Of a DNA stretch of 64,000 bases, positions 23,154-34,168 are shown piece by piece. The notes below the pieces were generated by a model. It searched no databases and was not told where the DNA came from. It was given only the letters and a program-made list of their open reading frames with translations. The stretch comes from Amborella trichopoda. Lineage: Eukaryota > Streptophyta > Magnoliopsida > Amborellales > Amborellaceae. The position numbers and the translations under genes were made by a program. Position 1 is the stretch's first letter. Each line of letters begins with the position of its first letter. The stretch is from the NCBI RefSeq assembly GCF_000471905.2, contig NW_006499399.1, forward strand, positions 110,187-174,186, read 5' to 3'.

Positions 23154-24657
23154 TAGTTAGGTGCATCGATCTCGCCTCCCCGGATCTAGGTGATCAGGTG
23201 ACACGTGTCTCGGGTTTGAAAGACCCAAGACCTGAGACCGCACTCTCGGGAACCTCGTTCATAGAACAAGGGCAAGTGTCCAACTGGTGAGAGAGGAATT
23301 TTGAATGTGACGTGGGGACCAACCTCACCTAGGTCCGTGACTTACTCGAGCTGATTCAGAATCGCCTCCATTGACCTGCAATCTCCTTGTTTTCTGCACA
23401 ACACTATCATAGTTAATTTGCAAGACAAGTGGGCCGAAGGACCCACCCTTGACTTAGGGCAACGCACATTCGTGAGAAGTTAGGGTGATGAAGAAGAGAG
23501 TTTGAATAAAGAGAGAAAAGGGAAGAGGACTTGATAAAGAGACGAGCCTAGCAAGATAGTTGGACCAGCGACCAACTCTAGTCGTAGCAAGATGGGCATG
23601 GTACTTAAGACCAGCATGACGGCAATACTACTCGAAACCGAGGCCGCTATGCCTGTCCTAATCTGGTGTGGCAGCAAGACATGCATGGTACTCAGGATCA
23701 GCACGACGACAATACTGCTTGACATCCAGACTACTATGGCAGTTCTAGACCGAGTCTACCCTCAGTCAAGTGAGAAGATAAGGAAATAAAAAAAATAAGC
23801 CGTGGAGTAACAATGTTGCGGCCCTTGGACAGCGCTGGACATTGTTGCTCACTGTCAAAGAGTGAGCAGTGAACTACAGACGGTACTAAGCATCGCCGTT
23901 GGCAACACGAGAAGGGCGATGGCTCCTTATGAAGCGTGCAGCAACAGCCTCTTGTAAAGCGCGCAGTGGTAGCTCCTCGACGAAGCACACGGCGATAGGT
24001 GTGGGACGCAAGAGAAGCATGTGCTCAGCAATAGGCACCCAGGGCACGAAAGAAGCTTGCGCACGGCAATAGGTACCGAGCGCACGAAAGAAACTAGCGC
24101 GCGGCGATCGGCACCGAGCGCACGAAAGAAACTAGCGCGCGGCGATCGACACCGAGCGCACTAAAGAAGCTAGCAAACAGCGATGGGTATTATCGCGACC
24201 CTTCGCGGGCAGCGATAGGCACACAACAGGGTGAGACCCCTACAGGCGGCAATGGGCATCGCCGTCTGGCTTTCGTGGGACGTCGAGGACGCATCTGCGA
24301 ACGGCGATGAACAGTGTCATATGCGAACCTCGCTGAGAGATAAAGATGAATGAAAATAAGGAGAAAGAGGCTCGCGCATGGTGTTGCCATTGCCATGCGT
24401 GACCTGTGAAACCACACGAGAGAGACGAGAGAGAGAGGCATGCACAACACTACCACTGTCGTGCATGGCCTCTGAGAGAAACTCAAATGAAAGAGAAATA
24501 GAAGAATATAGGAAATAAGAGAGAGAATAAGAGAAGAAAGAATAGAGGAGAGAGAAAAATATTTACCTTAAGTCTAGGGGTACCATCTCAAAATTTTCTC
24601 CCTCCATCCTCACTCTCTCAAGCTGTGATCCAACAATGAGAAAAGATAGAGATTTTA
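23154..24657 (-). repeat. Left LTR (3' LTR in element orientation)
   Basis: It matches 34169-35750 from (t)agttaggtgc through cctccccggatctaggtgat to ccaacaatga and ttttatta. It contains a roughly 100-bp internal repeat (agcaagatgggcatggtact and agcaagacatgcatggtact) and an array of ~48-bp units (gaaagaaactagcgcgcggc) at about 24045-24175 with more copies than in the partner. A block of about 60 bp present in the partner at about 34370-34430 is missing here. Confidence 0.88.
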
Positions 24658-26060
24658 TTAGATTGCATAAGATGACTTTGACACCAGTACCGTATTCATT
24701 CCTAGCCCTGTCAAAGTATAACTCCCAAGTGGAATCCTCAATGACAAAGAGGTCCTCATCAGGGAGATCTATTTTGATGGGGACACAGTCAAGTAAGGCA
24801 TGCTCAGCTAAATGATCGGCAATTGCTTGCCCCTTGATTGATTTCTAAGTAACATATTCGATGTCAAATTCACTTAGGAGCATTCTCCATTTGGCAAATC
24901 ATCCATTTAGAACATGTATTTTTAGCAAGTACTTGAGTGGATCCATCTTGGATATCAGCTTGATGGTATGAGAAAGCACATAATGCCTAAACTTTCAAGT
25001 TGCCCACACTAAGGTTAGACAATGTTTTTCCACATCCAAGTATCGTATTTCATAGTCGATCATTGTCTTACTGATGTAGTAGATGGTCTTCTCTTTTCCT
25101 TAATTATTATATTGCCCTAGAATCACCCCCATTGTCTTATATGTCACAGCAAGATAAAATAACTAGAGGTTTATTGGGATCAGGTGGACTCAAGATCGGT
25201 GGGTTAGAAAGGTACTCCATTATATGATCAAAGACTTTTTGACATGCCTCATCCCAGATAAACGGGTGTCCTTCTTTAACAGACGATTGAATGGACCACA
25301 TTTCTCAGTTAATTGAGATATAAATCTCCTGATAGCTCGGATTCTACCTTGCAACCCACGAATTTCTCGAATATTCTTTGGAGATAGCATTTATGAGATA
25401 GCCTTAATTTTTATTGGGTCCACTTCTATTCCTCTTTGGCTCACAATGAAGCCAAGTAGCTTGCCAGGCTCAACACCGAAGACACACTTATGAGGATTCA
25501 GCTTTAGTTGGTGCTCTCGAAGTCCGTCAAATACTATTTTCAAATTGGAAAGGTGGGCATCCCGAGTTTTGGATTTGATTAGGATATCATCCATATAGTA
25601 TTCCATAATGTCATGTATCAAGTCATGAAATATAGTAGTCATGGCCCTCTGATAAGTTGACCTTGCATTTTTAAGACCAAAAGGCATGACTCTATAGCAG
25701 CATGTCCCTCATTGTGTGATGAAGAAAGTCTTTTTTTGGTCTTCTTTCACCATGATGATATTATTGTAGCCAGAGAAATCGTCCATGAAGGATAACATCT
25801 GCTGTCCAGCAGTGTTGTCAACTAGGGCATCTATATTTTGAAGAGGAAAGTCATCCTTAGGACAGGCTTTGTTCAAATCCCTATAGTCGATACAAACTCT
25901 GATTCTCCTATCTTTCTTAGGTACTACTAAGATATTGACTAACTAATCCGTATAATTCGCAGGTAAGATGAACTTTGCTTTTAAAAGTTTGTCAATTTAT
26001 TCTTTATCTTCAGCTCCAAGTGAGGCTTTAGTCGACGTAGTTTATGTTTGATGGCTCTTG
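24658..26060 (-). mobile_element. Gypsy reverse transcriptase and RNase H remnant
   Basis: The RT core is readable at 25391-25687, with MPFGLKNA and the catalytic YMDD in MEYYMDDILIKSK, and LNPHKCVFGV. The N-terminal RT part (LRRLKPHLELKIKNKL) at about 25990-26060 is out of frame and carries stops. RNase H pieces (YLDVEKHCLTLVW, GQAIADHLAEHALLD) follow at about 24790-25060, and a second RNase-H-like segment (STWELYFDRARNEYGTG) at about 24690-24745 runs almost into the LTR. Integrase, which should follow, is absent, and no polypurine tract is visible beside the LTR. Confidence 0.87.
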
Positions 26061-26960
26061 CCTATTCATGGAGTACAAGATGGTGTCGTACCAATTCGAG
26101 ATTTAAGCCAGGTATATCTTCATAAGACCGGGCAAATATGTCAATACATTCTTTTAAGAGGGAGATCATCTTGCCTTGTTCTTCTGGTGATAGAGAACTT
26201 CCAATTATTGTGATCTTCAAATATTTCTCATTTCCTAGATTAATGTCTAAGGTCTCATCGACAATAGCAATAGGACTACCGTCGAATATCGTCTTAAACT
26301 GCTCAACTTTGAACATGAGTTCCTCAGTGGGAGGTTCTTCATCTGCCTCAAAGTTTTCATCGACAGGTGAGTCCTCATTTGTTTCATTTTTATTTTATTC
26401 CCTGGCTTCATTTAAGTTTTCACTGGGTTTGTCAAAGGTCTTGATTATATTTTCTACAATCGGAAAGGTAATGGTGTCAGAAAGGCTTTGCACAGAATGC
26501 CTGTTTAGGGAGCCTACGCCAACCCATTTTTTTGGCACAGGAACTTGAAAGTGTCGTTGTATCCCCTTGATGGATTCAATAGATAGGGGAGTAATGCTCC
26601 AATTTTCAGTAATTACCCTAGTTTTCTTGGGAGTCGAGGAGGTGGTAGCCACAATATGGGCTTCAAGTGTAAATCGGGAAAGTTGTCGTTCTAACAACTC
26701 TTCTTCTAGAGGAATTATGATCTTCGGTTTTGGAAGAGGTTCAGTCTTTCGGTGGTCAAGACCTTGAATTCCTCCAATAATTAAATATGAATACCGAGAA
26801 GATTTGAGTTTGCATTGAAGCTTAGAAAGTGTGCAACCCAACCCTCTTCGATTGTCGATGTCTACTTTAGCATGAGGGGAATGAGTAATTGCCTTAGCAA
26901 CACCTTGCCCAATTTTTTCAAGGCCAAAGCCGGGGCCATAACCCTGAGCCAATAGCATAT
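26061..26960 (-). mobile_element. Gypsy pol linker with G-patch motif
   Basis: Two long frames (26062-26316 and 26395-26958) precede RT. The upstream one begins MLLAQGYGPGFGLEKIGQGV, a G-patch-like Gly-rich motif as seen between protease and RT in plant Tat/Ogre-type Gypsy elements. The downstream one has LSPEEQGKMISLLKECIDIFARSYEDIPG (in two parts), the usual lead into RT. The G-patch supports a Tat/Ogre assignment, which is inference. Confidence 0.75.
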
Positions 26961-27179
26961 TTCATGCATGCATGAACCGAAATCGTAATGACTACAACAA
27001 TTTTTCAATTTCTCAGGCTCTTCATGCGTTTCATGGATCATAGCACAATTTTCCTTATATGTTAGAAGTGGGATCTCTTGGATTTTCAAAATTTCAGAGG
27101 GATTCTCTTTTTCTACTTTGACTGCATCTGAACGTACGCGAGTCATTCCTCCAACAGTTGGGAACTTCAGGCATTGGTG

Positions 27180-27650
27180 CAAGTGGAAGCCACAACAAGA
27201 TTTTCATGTAGTCATGGCTTGCCGATGAGTAGATTGAATGAAGGTTCAATGTCAAGGACATAAAACCTCACTATTTGGACCACCGGGCCAATCTTAATAG
27301 TGAGAGGGATGATCCCTAAGGTTTTTCTTTGAGCCCCATCATAGGTTGCAATTGAGATGTTTGAGACCTCAATGTCTGTTTGTGATTACCCTACTCTTAT
27401 AATAGTTTTCAAGGGACAATGCTAAGAGATATCTCATTGTCAACCATCACTCTCCTGATTTCATAACCGCTCATGAAAATAGTGATATAAAGTGGATGGG
27501 TGTGAAAACAATCAAATCCCATAGGTATGTCATCATCAGTAAATGTAATGAGGGTCGGTGCCCTTAAAAGATTGATCATGTTGCTTAGCTCTTTGGGTCT
27601 AGTATGGGCAGTAGACTCAGTATTTGAGTCATCACGAATTATAGACATGA
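27180..27650 (-). mobile_element. Gypsy aspartic protease remnant, active site altered
   Basis: The frame at 27409-27648 has LRAPTLITFTDDDIP, HPLYITIFMSGYEIRRVMVD and then NEISLSIVP, where functional relatives read DNGSSLN-like. The catalytic D is kept, but the two residues after it that form the flap-proximal turn are changed. The continuation, with RFYVLDIEPSFNLLIGKPW, lies at about 27195-27280. Confidence 0.78.
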
Positions 27651-27659
27651 CTAGAATAC

Positions 27660-28720
27660 TTATGTTAACAAAAATATTTTCTTTGTTTTTTTAATCTTAT
27701 TTTTTTTTGCCTTTTTTTTTTTTTAGCTATGTAAAAAAAAAAAAAACAAAGATAAAGATGCGTCTAAAATAATTTTATTTTATTTTAAAAAAAAAAAAGA
27801 TAATGTCAATAAAATTATAAGCTATGCAAGTAAGGTTTAACAACAAAAGATAAAATAAAAAAAAGATGAGATCTATTTCTAATCTAAAAAGATAAAGTAG
27901 AGAAGGCCTAGATCTATTTTTTCTTCTTCTTTTTTTATTTAAGAAAAAAATATTTTATCAAAAGATATAAAGATTATTTCTTTTTTTTGTTAGAAAAGAG
28001 ATAAAGATGCTTTTAAAAGATGTATTATATATATAAAAAAAAAAGATGCACTTAAAAAAAATTAGAAAACAGATAAAGATTATTTTTTATTTTTTTAAAA
28101 AAATATGTATTCTAAAAAGATGAAGATGCACTTTAAGAAAATAAGTATGATCTAAAGAAGATAATAAATGATCTAAAGATGATAAGTATGAATAAAAGGA
28201 GATATGAAAATATGATAAAGATGACATAGATGATATCAAGATGAATCTAAAGATGTTCTAGATGAGAAAGATGATCTAAAAGATTATCTAAAAAGATGAT
28301 CTAAAGATAAAGTTGAGATCTATGAGAAGATTATCTAAAAAAGATAAAGATGATTTAAAGATTGATAAAGATTGCTCTAAAGATGATTTAAAAGATTGAC
28401 CTAAAAGATGGTCTAAAGATAAAGATGATCAAGATGGATATAAAAAAAGATCTAAAAAGACAATAATGATGGATCTAAAACATTAATCTAAAAGAATATG
28501 ATCTAAAAGATCATAAAGATTAAGAGAAAAAAGATCCTAAATTTTTTATGGAAAGAGAAACAATAAGATCTATAAAGAAAATATTGAATCTAATAAAAAA
28601 AGAAATATTTCAAATCTACCTTGTTTTTCTTCTTTTTATTTTTTTATTTTTTCTGAAACAATAAATATGAGAAAAAAAAAGTTTTTTTAAGTCTAAAATA
28701 CAGATCTGAAACTTAAGGTG
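27660..28720. repeat. Cryptic simple sequence rich in GATCTAAAGAT words
   Basis: About 1 kb of A-rich plus-strand sequence is built from imperfect gatctaaa, aagat and gataaagatga words and poly(A)/poly(T) runs. In element orientation it occupies the place between PBS and protease where gag should lie. No gag motif is visible in it. Confidence 0.8.
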
Positions 28721-28739
28721 CCCCACGGTAGGTGCCAAA
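28721..28739 (-). other. Primer-binding site of the inner Gypsy element
   Basis: The minus strand reads TTTGGCACCTACCGTGGGG, a typical plant Gypsy tRNA-primer site form. It sits about 10 bases after a CA terminus at 28750-28751, which marks the end of that element's 5' LTR. Confidence 0.65.
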
Positions 28740-28749
28740 CTATTTACGA

Positions 28750-29267
28750 TGAAAATCTAACAGATCTTTAGATAAAGATCTCTCGAATTTTAATACCTTA
28801 AACTAATTAAAAAGATGTAAATAAAGTGGTAGAGAAAGTGAGACTGATCGAATTCAGATCTACCCAAAAACGAGCAGATCTACTCTCAGATATGTGACAG
28901 AGCCAACTTGATCAAAAGAATTAAAATACGATTTTAAGACAAAGTTAACATGTCAAAATAAATAAAAACATAAATAAAATAATAAAAGAATAAAAGGAGA
29001 GAGAAAAAGAGACAAAACAAACCTTAAAAATTCCTAAAATTAGGAAAATTACCCAAAAAATAGGAAAACCCTTGAAAAATTCCTAAAAATTTAGGAAAAA
29101 TCCCCAAAAATTCTAAAAAATCAGAGAAAATTTTATAACTCATATTCAACATTTGGAGATCCCAAAATTCTTATAAAACTAAAGAAATTCTCCTCCAATC
29201 TTAAGAAAAGCCTAGGTAGACCCTACTTAAAATAACTCAGTTTTTGCCAAGATTTGAGCAGATCTCA
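28750..29267 (-). repeat. Candidate 5' LTR of the inner Gypsy element
   Basis: The plus strand starts TGAAAATCTAAC at 28750 beside the primer site and may end at CA near 29266, where gag-protease coding of the outer element resumes. The stretch is non-coding and AT-rich. No second copy exists in the window, so the extent is tentative. Confidence 0.42.
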
Positions 29268-29967
29268 TCACAAAGATCGACGCATATCGGAGTGTAAACA
29301 ACTTGAAGCATTGGTGGAGCGTAGAAGGGACCACCCCCTGATCATAAAGCCAAGGGCGGCCAAGCAAGACATTATAAGATGTATCATTGTCGATTTCATG
29401 AAACTAGGCGTAATCGTTCAGGTCACCGATCTTGAGGCGAAGATGAACTGTCCCAGTCGGCTTTTCTCCTTATTAGTAGAACCCTTGCACAGTGATGTGG
29501 GTAGGAGTTAGGTCGTCATATCCTAATCTCAATCGGGTGAGGATCCTTCTTAGGATCAGGTTGACTGTTGACCCTCCGTCCAGCATAATCTGGTTGATAG
29601 GGCAGACATGTAATTCACCATTCATGAAGAGGGGGCAATTGTGAAATTTGCCTCCCAACTACAGGTCATCTTCGAAAAAGGTGATTGTCAAGCACACATT
29701 CAGGATGCTTGGGTCTACCTCAATAAGCTTCACTTCAGTCTCGTACACTTCCGGATTAGAAAGGGCTTGAACCAGGGCCACACGGTAATCTCTGGATAGC
29801 ATAAGGACGTCATAGATGCTTAGAAGGGCTGGAAGCTTTTTCAAATGCCCAATTACATCATATTTCACCTTATCCTCATTAACCTTTTGTGTTCCTGATC
29901 CAGTCACTGGTTTGGGTGTTAGGGTAGGTTTAGGAGCAGGTTTTGGTTGAGTTTTGGTTTGTGACAC
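29259..29967 (-). mobile_element. Outer Gypsy element: gag-protease linker and protease
   Basis: 29659-29967 encodes a Pro/Lys-rich linker, then YDVIGHLKKLPALLSIYDVL and ALVQALSNPEVYE, typical of the region before protease. 29473-29658 has LHVCPINQIMLDGGSTVNLI, with DGGS as the active-site variant common in plant Gypsy proteases. The protease tail, with [20 protein letters not shown], reads at about 29300-29370, just before the break at 29267. One frame change separates linker and protease. Confidence 0.8.
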
Positions 29968-30099
29968 TAGCTGACTTTGTTGTTCGGTTGATGTAGTCTG
30001 GGCTGATGGGGAGGTAATAAGGATTTGTATTAGGGATGTATAGGTTTGAGGCTGAGGTTTTGGGAGAAGTGCAAGATCAGGAAACTTGAGGACCTTGAA

Positions 30100-31930
30100 C
30101 TTTTGAGGTGTGGGTTGTAGCTTCTTCCCTGATTAAGCTCATTTACCCCATGCTGAATGGTACTTCCAAAATCTGCACCATATGGGAGGCCTCCTTGGAA
30201 CAGGAACTTGAAGATGGCTCGGTTTTGGCTTGGGTCGCCAGGGCATCGGCAATGGTCAAGAATCCCGTCGCCTGTGCCAACATCTTTCTTAGGCGCTTCC
30301 GCTGCGATCTGCTGATGTTGGTGCCTTCGAGCTCTCTGTTTAGAGTGTCAAAGTCTGGGCACTGCCAACCTGCACCTGTAAAAGAGATAAAAGAGGAGGG
30401 AGGAGGAGAAGAAGAAGTGGAGTTAGAATGGCTGGGTTGCTTTTTATGTCATCATCAGAATTGGACGTGTGCACAGGGTGTTTTAGGTCTTGCCCCGGCT
30501 CTGACCGTTGGGGGGTGCTTTTAGCGTCGTTACCCGTATTGGACAAGGTCTCGAGTAGCGGATGACTCAGAGATATCCACTTGATCGGACGAAAGGATAA
30601 GGCGAGTTGCGCCTGGGATGAAGTCTCGTAAGGTCGGTAGTGGAGGAAAGGGCCTCAAGAATTCTTCCTCGACTGGTGGCTAAGGAATATGATTCTTTCA
30701 GTGAGCCGACTTAGGTGCTCATCTCTTTCTGGATCCTTTAGACCATCCTATTGGGCTGATGAGTAGCCCTAGCTTGATGGACTACCTCACGTTATAGGGA
30801 CTTCCGTAGTAGACTTCCCAAGGATGAGAAGTCGAGAGCTCTGAAGGGTCTAATGCAGGCTCATAGGGGACCTGCAGTGGGCTTTCCTCTTGGATGGGAG
30901 CGATGGCTTGGGAGTGTTTAGGGAGAATGGCACAAACAATGTGGCCTTTATGTACCTTCTCGGCAACGATAGCTTTGAACCCAGAGCATTCCACGAGCTC
31001 ATGGCCCCATACTTGATGATATGGGCACCTGAGATTTTTCGTACCATGGGCAAGAAGCTTAGGTTGTCTAGCGGGCTTGGGAGTGACGAGACCCTGTTAG
31101 AGTATCGCCTCGAAGAGGGCCTGCAGAGGGTCTAACTCAGTACTTCCCTGAACTTGTGTCGGGAGGTCTTCTTGCACTGGCAAAGTAGGGGCTTGAGGGT
31201 GTCCTTTTGGGTTACCATGAACTTCTTGGTGCTGCTGCATCTTCTTTACCAAGAGCTCATGGAAGTCAGTGCATTCGCTCAGGTCATAGACTCGTATCAG
31301 ATGATACAGACACTAGAGATTCTCGGTTCTTGAAGGCAGGAACTTAGCTGCCTTGTCGGCTTTGGTGTGATAAGACCTTCTTTGAGCATCATCGAGAATA
31401 GTGCACGGAGGACAGCAGGTGCCTCATCATCCTCTTAGATTGTCATTATGTGGGATGCCTCAGTTGCCCCGAATGCTTTCTTTAACTCTTCAAGCTTTAT
31501 CTGGCCCTTGTTAATAAGGGCTTCGATAATGTCTTTGAACGTATAACACTCTTTAGTGGGGTGGCCTACTCTCCTGTGATAAGCGCAGTACCTCTCCTGT
31601 ATCTCCTGTCCAGCCTGTTTTGGGGTGTCGACCTCCGGCAGCTAGATCATGTTTTGCTCTAGTAATAAACGAAGCAGTGCATGAACCCACTCCTTCTCAA
31701 AGGGGTACACATTGTTCTTGTGCTGAATCTAGTAGTCGCTTCGATTTATATTTTTAAGAGGGGGGACTTTGTTATAGGACTGCTGCTGCTTGCCTCTAGC
31801 TTGTGCCTTGGTTACCCCTTTGGAGAGGTCCAAGGTTTCTTAGTGTCAGTCATGGTGACAACCACACTAATCACCGCTTTTTGGTTGCCCCAATTGTTGG
31901 AGCGAGAATTGCCATTGCCCCATTTGTTTC
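30100..31930 (-). mobile_element. Gypsy gag C-terminal region with three zinc-knuckle-like repeats
   Basis: Motifs of the form C-x2-Y-H-x4-H-x4-C lie at 31546-31587 (CAYHRRVGHPTKEC), 31271-31312 (CLYHLIRVYDLSEC, second His lost, stop codon just before it) and 30986-31027 (CPYHQVWGHELVEC). Spacing is about 275 and 285 bases. The segments after the first two also match (ALFSMMLKEGLITPKPTRQ and a GLVTPKPARQ version), so a unit of about 93 codons was tandemly duplicated. Nucleic-acid binding is the usual role of such gag motifs. Confidence 0.8.
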
Positions 31931-34150
31931 CCGAGTTAGAGGGCTATTGATGAGATCTGCCATGGTGCTTGGACATACCTTCTATACGAATTGCTTCAGA
32001 GATGAGCTCTGACATGGAGGGTGGATTGGATGCTTCGACATGCAGGGCGATCTCGGGCAGCATATTCCGAGCTTGGAGGTAGCCGAGCTTACCACTGGAA
32101 GGCTGACCCTTCAAGAGTTTCGATGAACTAACGAAGGAAGAGTCGCCCATCAGTTGCCGTCTCTCGACAAGTAGCTTGGAAGTGAGCGGTATGCTAGTGC
32201 GGGGATGTAGTACCATTGAACGAGGGGAGCATCCATTTTTTATAGTTCAGAGGAAACGGCACCTGGTCGATATATGAGGGGTACAACTTTTGGTAAAGCA
32301 ATTCTTGAGATTGTGGGTCACCATGGCATCTATGTCGGTTTGCGAAACCATGTGAGGAGCAGAGCTGCCTTGGGAGACCGGCGGGGGAGTTTTCCCGGGA
32401 GTTGTGTCCTCTCCACGCTGGGAGTTAGCCTCATGGTGAGAAGAAGAAGCAATGGGCCTGGAGGCCTTCAAACGATCCATCTTTTCGAGGATGGACTACA
32501 TCATCTGCACTTCTTGGGTGTCGTCCGGCTCATTGATCACCATGATGCTGACTGTTTCTTCTGGAGGGTCAAAGCCAGGTGGAGTAGGGGACTGCCAGGG
32601 TTGGAGAGTCCTACGCAACAAGTATGTCCATAGGGGCTCGGCATGCCCCGACTGGACTCGAGCCTTGTACGCCGACCGTGTGAAGACCGGTTCTGGACGG
32701 TCTTGGGACCATGATTTCTTAGCAACTCGGTCTTTTGCTGTGAAGGTGACCACCGAGCAATCTTGGACTTCTTGTTCAGGTTTGGGAACCCGAAGAGCGA
32801 AGAAGGGATTGTGAGGCAGGAGGTCATCAAGAGTGGTAACCTCATCTGCCTTAGGAGCCTCTCTAGTCAGGAGCTGGGGGCCTCTCTTTTGTTTGGTTCT
32901 GAGACTGTAATAGATTTCATTTCAAAATCGAGCCTTCGAATTGGACTGCCCTGTCTTTCTTGAGCATGCGAGGGTCGTGTCCAACAGCTGGGGCAGAGAG
33001 TGCAGTCTAAGGATAGAAGGCAATCTGAGATGCTGCCTTAGTGGCTGTAGGCTTCTATCTGCCATAAGACCCTTGCCCCGAGTTCCCTTGTGAGCTCCAG
33101 GTGCACGACTGACTTGAGGTGGCTGGCTCAAGATGGTACTCTTAGGGAAAACCTTTGAGTACTAGGTCTCGAGGTGCTTGCTTGACGAAAGAGGAGCGAC
33201 AGAAGAAGGATCTGGCTCGTGACTCTGCCTGAGTCAGGAGCGGGGAGGAACCTACAAAGTCAGTGCGTGTGCACCTTTAGAGTTAGCTGTCCCAGTGACT
33301 TGGGGGTCAACCCGGGCTCGATCAATCGGTTCGACCTTAGGAGGTCGAGACCCACGAGCTCGTGTCTGTGAGGGACCGAGTGGGAGCTCATCTCTCACAG
33401 GGTGAAGTCGTGTGCACTGAGAGGGAGGACGAAGCGGTCGACCCTCGTGCGCTCGAGTTGGTGTAGAATTGGCACTGCCCCGAGTTGTGGAAAGCATATG
33501 CATGTTGTGTGCAGGGTTTGGCCAGAGAAGGCCGAGCCCTGAACGCTAACTCAAGGCTGCATGAAAGTTTCCCTGAGGTGTGGCTCGAGTGGTCAGACCA
33601 CGAGCCATCAGATGTGTGCGAGAGGTGGAGACCGTAGGATCCCTGCCTCTATGTCCGAGCTTCCAAGGATAGAGATTCGGGGTAGTGAAGGAGTATGGGG
33701 AGTAGCCTTGTGGCGACTCTCAGGAGCATTGGCAACCTGCTTGCCTTTCACGAAAGAGCAGCCTTTCAGTGTACCTCAGCAATATGACCGGCAAGGGACT
33801 TGCTAGTAGCAGGGTGCATGCTATGTGTAGTGGCATGTGTGCCACCAATGCAAAGGGCCTTGGTGGAGTTCCACCAGTGCTAGGAAGCGAGGAGTTAGGG
33901 ACCTTCAAGTCCCTTCTCGCACCAATCCAAGACAAAACTTGGGAGCCGGGCTGCAAGTCCTGACTCAAGAGGAGTGTGGGGAACGAGGCTTGAGAAGCTC
34001 ACTTCCTTGGGACGATTACGAGTGCATGGATGAGAAAATCCCCAACTTGGATGAACGGGTTGAATAACCCATATGCCATAAAATATAGTGCAAAAAGTAA
34101 AAGGTGATGTTAATCAAGAAAGAGCAAATCGACAAAGGGGTAATAAGTCA
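31931..34150 (-). mobile_element. Gypsy gag N-terminal region, decayed
   Basis: 31944-32216 (minus) has SKLLVERRQLMGDSSFVSSS and LGYLQARNMLPEIALHVEAS, resembling the gag core before the knuckles, and the segment just upstream (about 32217-32300) reads LPSFNGTTSPHxHTAHFQAT-like. Frames from 32300 to 34150 are short and low-complexity and could not be matched to a family. They lie between gag and the LTR. Confidence 0.6.
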
Positions 34151-34168
34151 CCAATGGAGTCTCCAAGC
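34151..34168 (-). other. Primer-binding site of the outer Gypsy element
   Basis: The minus strand reads TTGGAGACTCCATTGGTG two bases after the LTR terminus CA at 34169-34170. It resembles the TGGCGACTCC-type sites of plant Gypsy elements; the exact tRNA is not assigned. Confidence 0.6.

Noticed and set aside
30108..30524. 138-codon plus-strand frame
   Set aside because: Opposite to the Gypsy gag-linker region, with no family resemblance and a low-complexity Glu-rich end.
31681..34067. Several plus-strand frames of 60-120 codons across the Gypsy gag region
   Set aside because: The minus strand carries the recognisable gag motifs; the plus frames are shadows of moderately GC-rich sequence.
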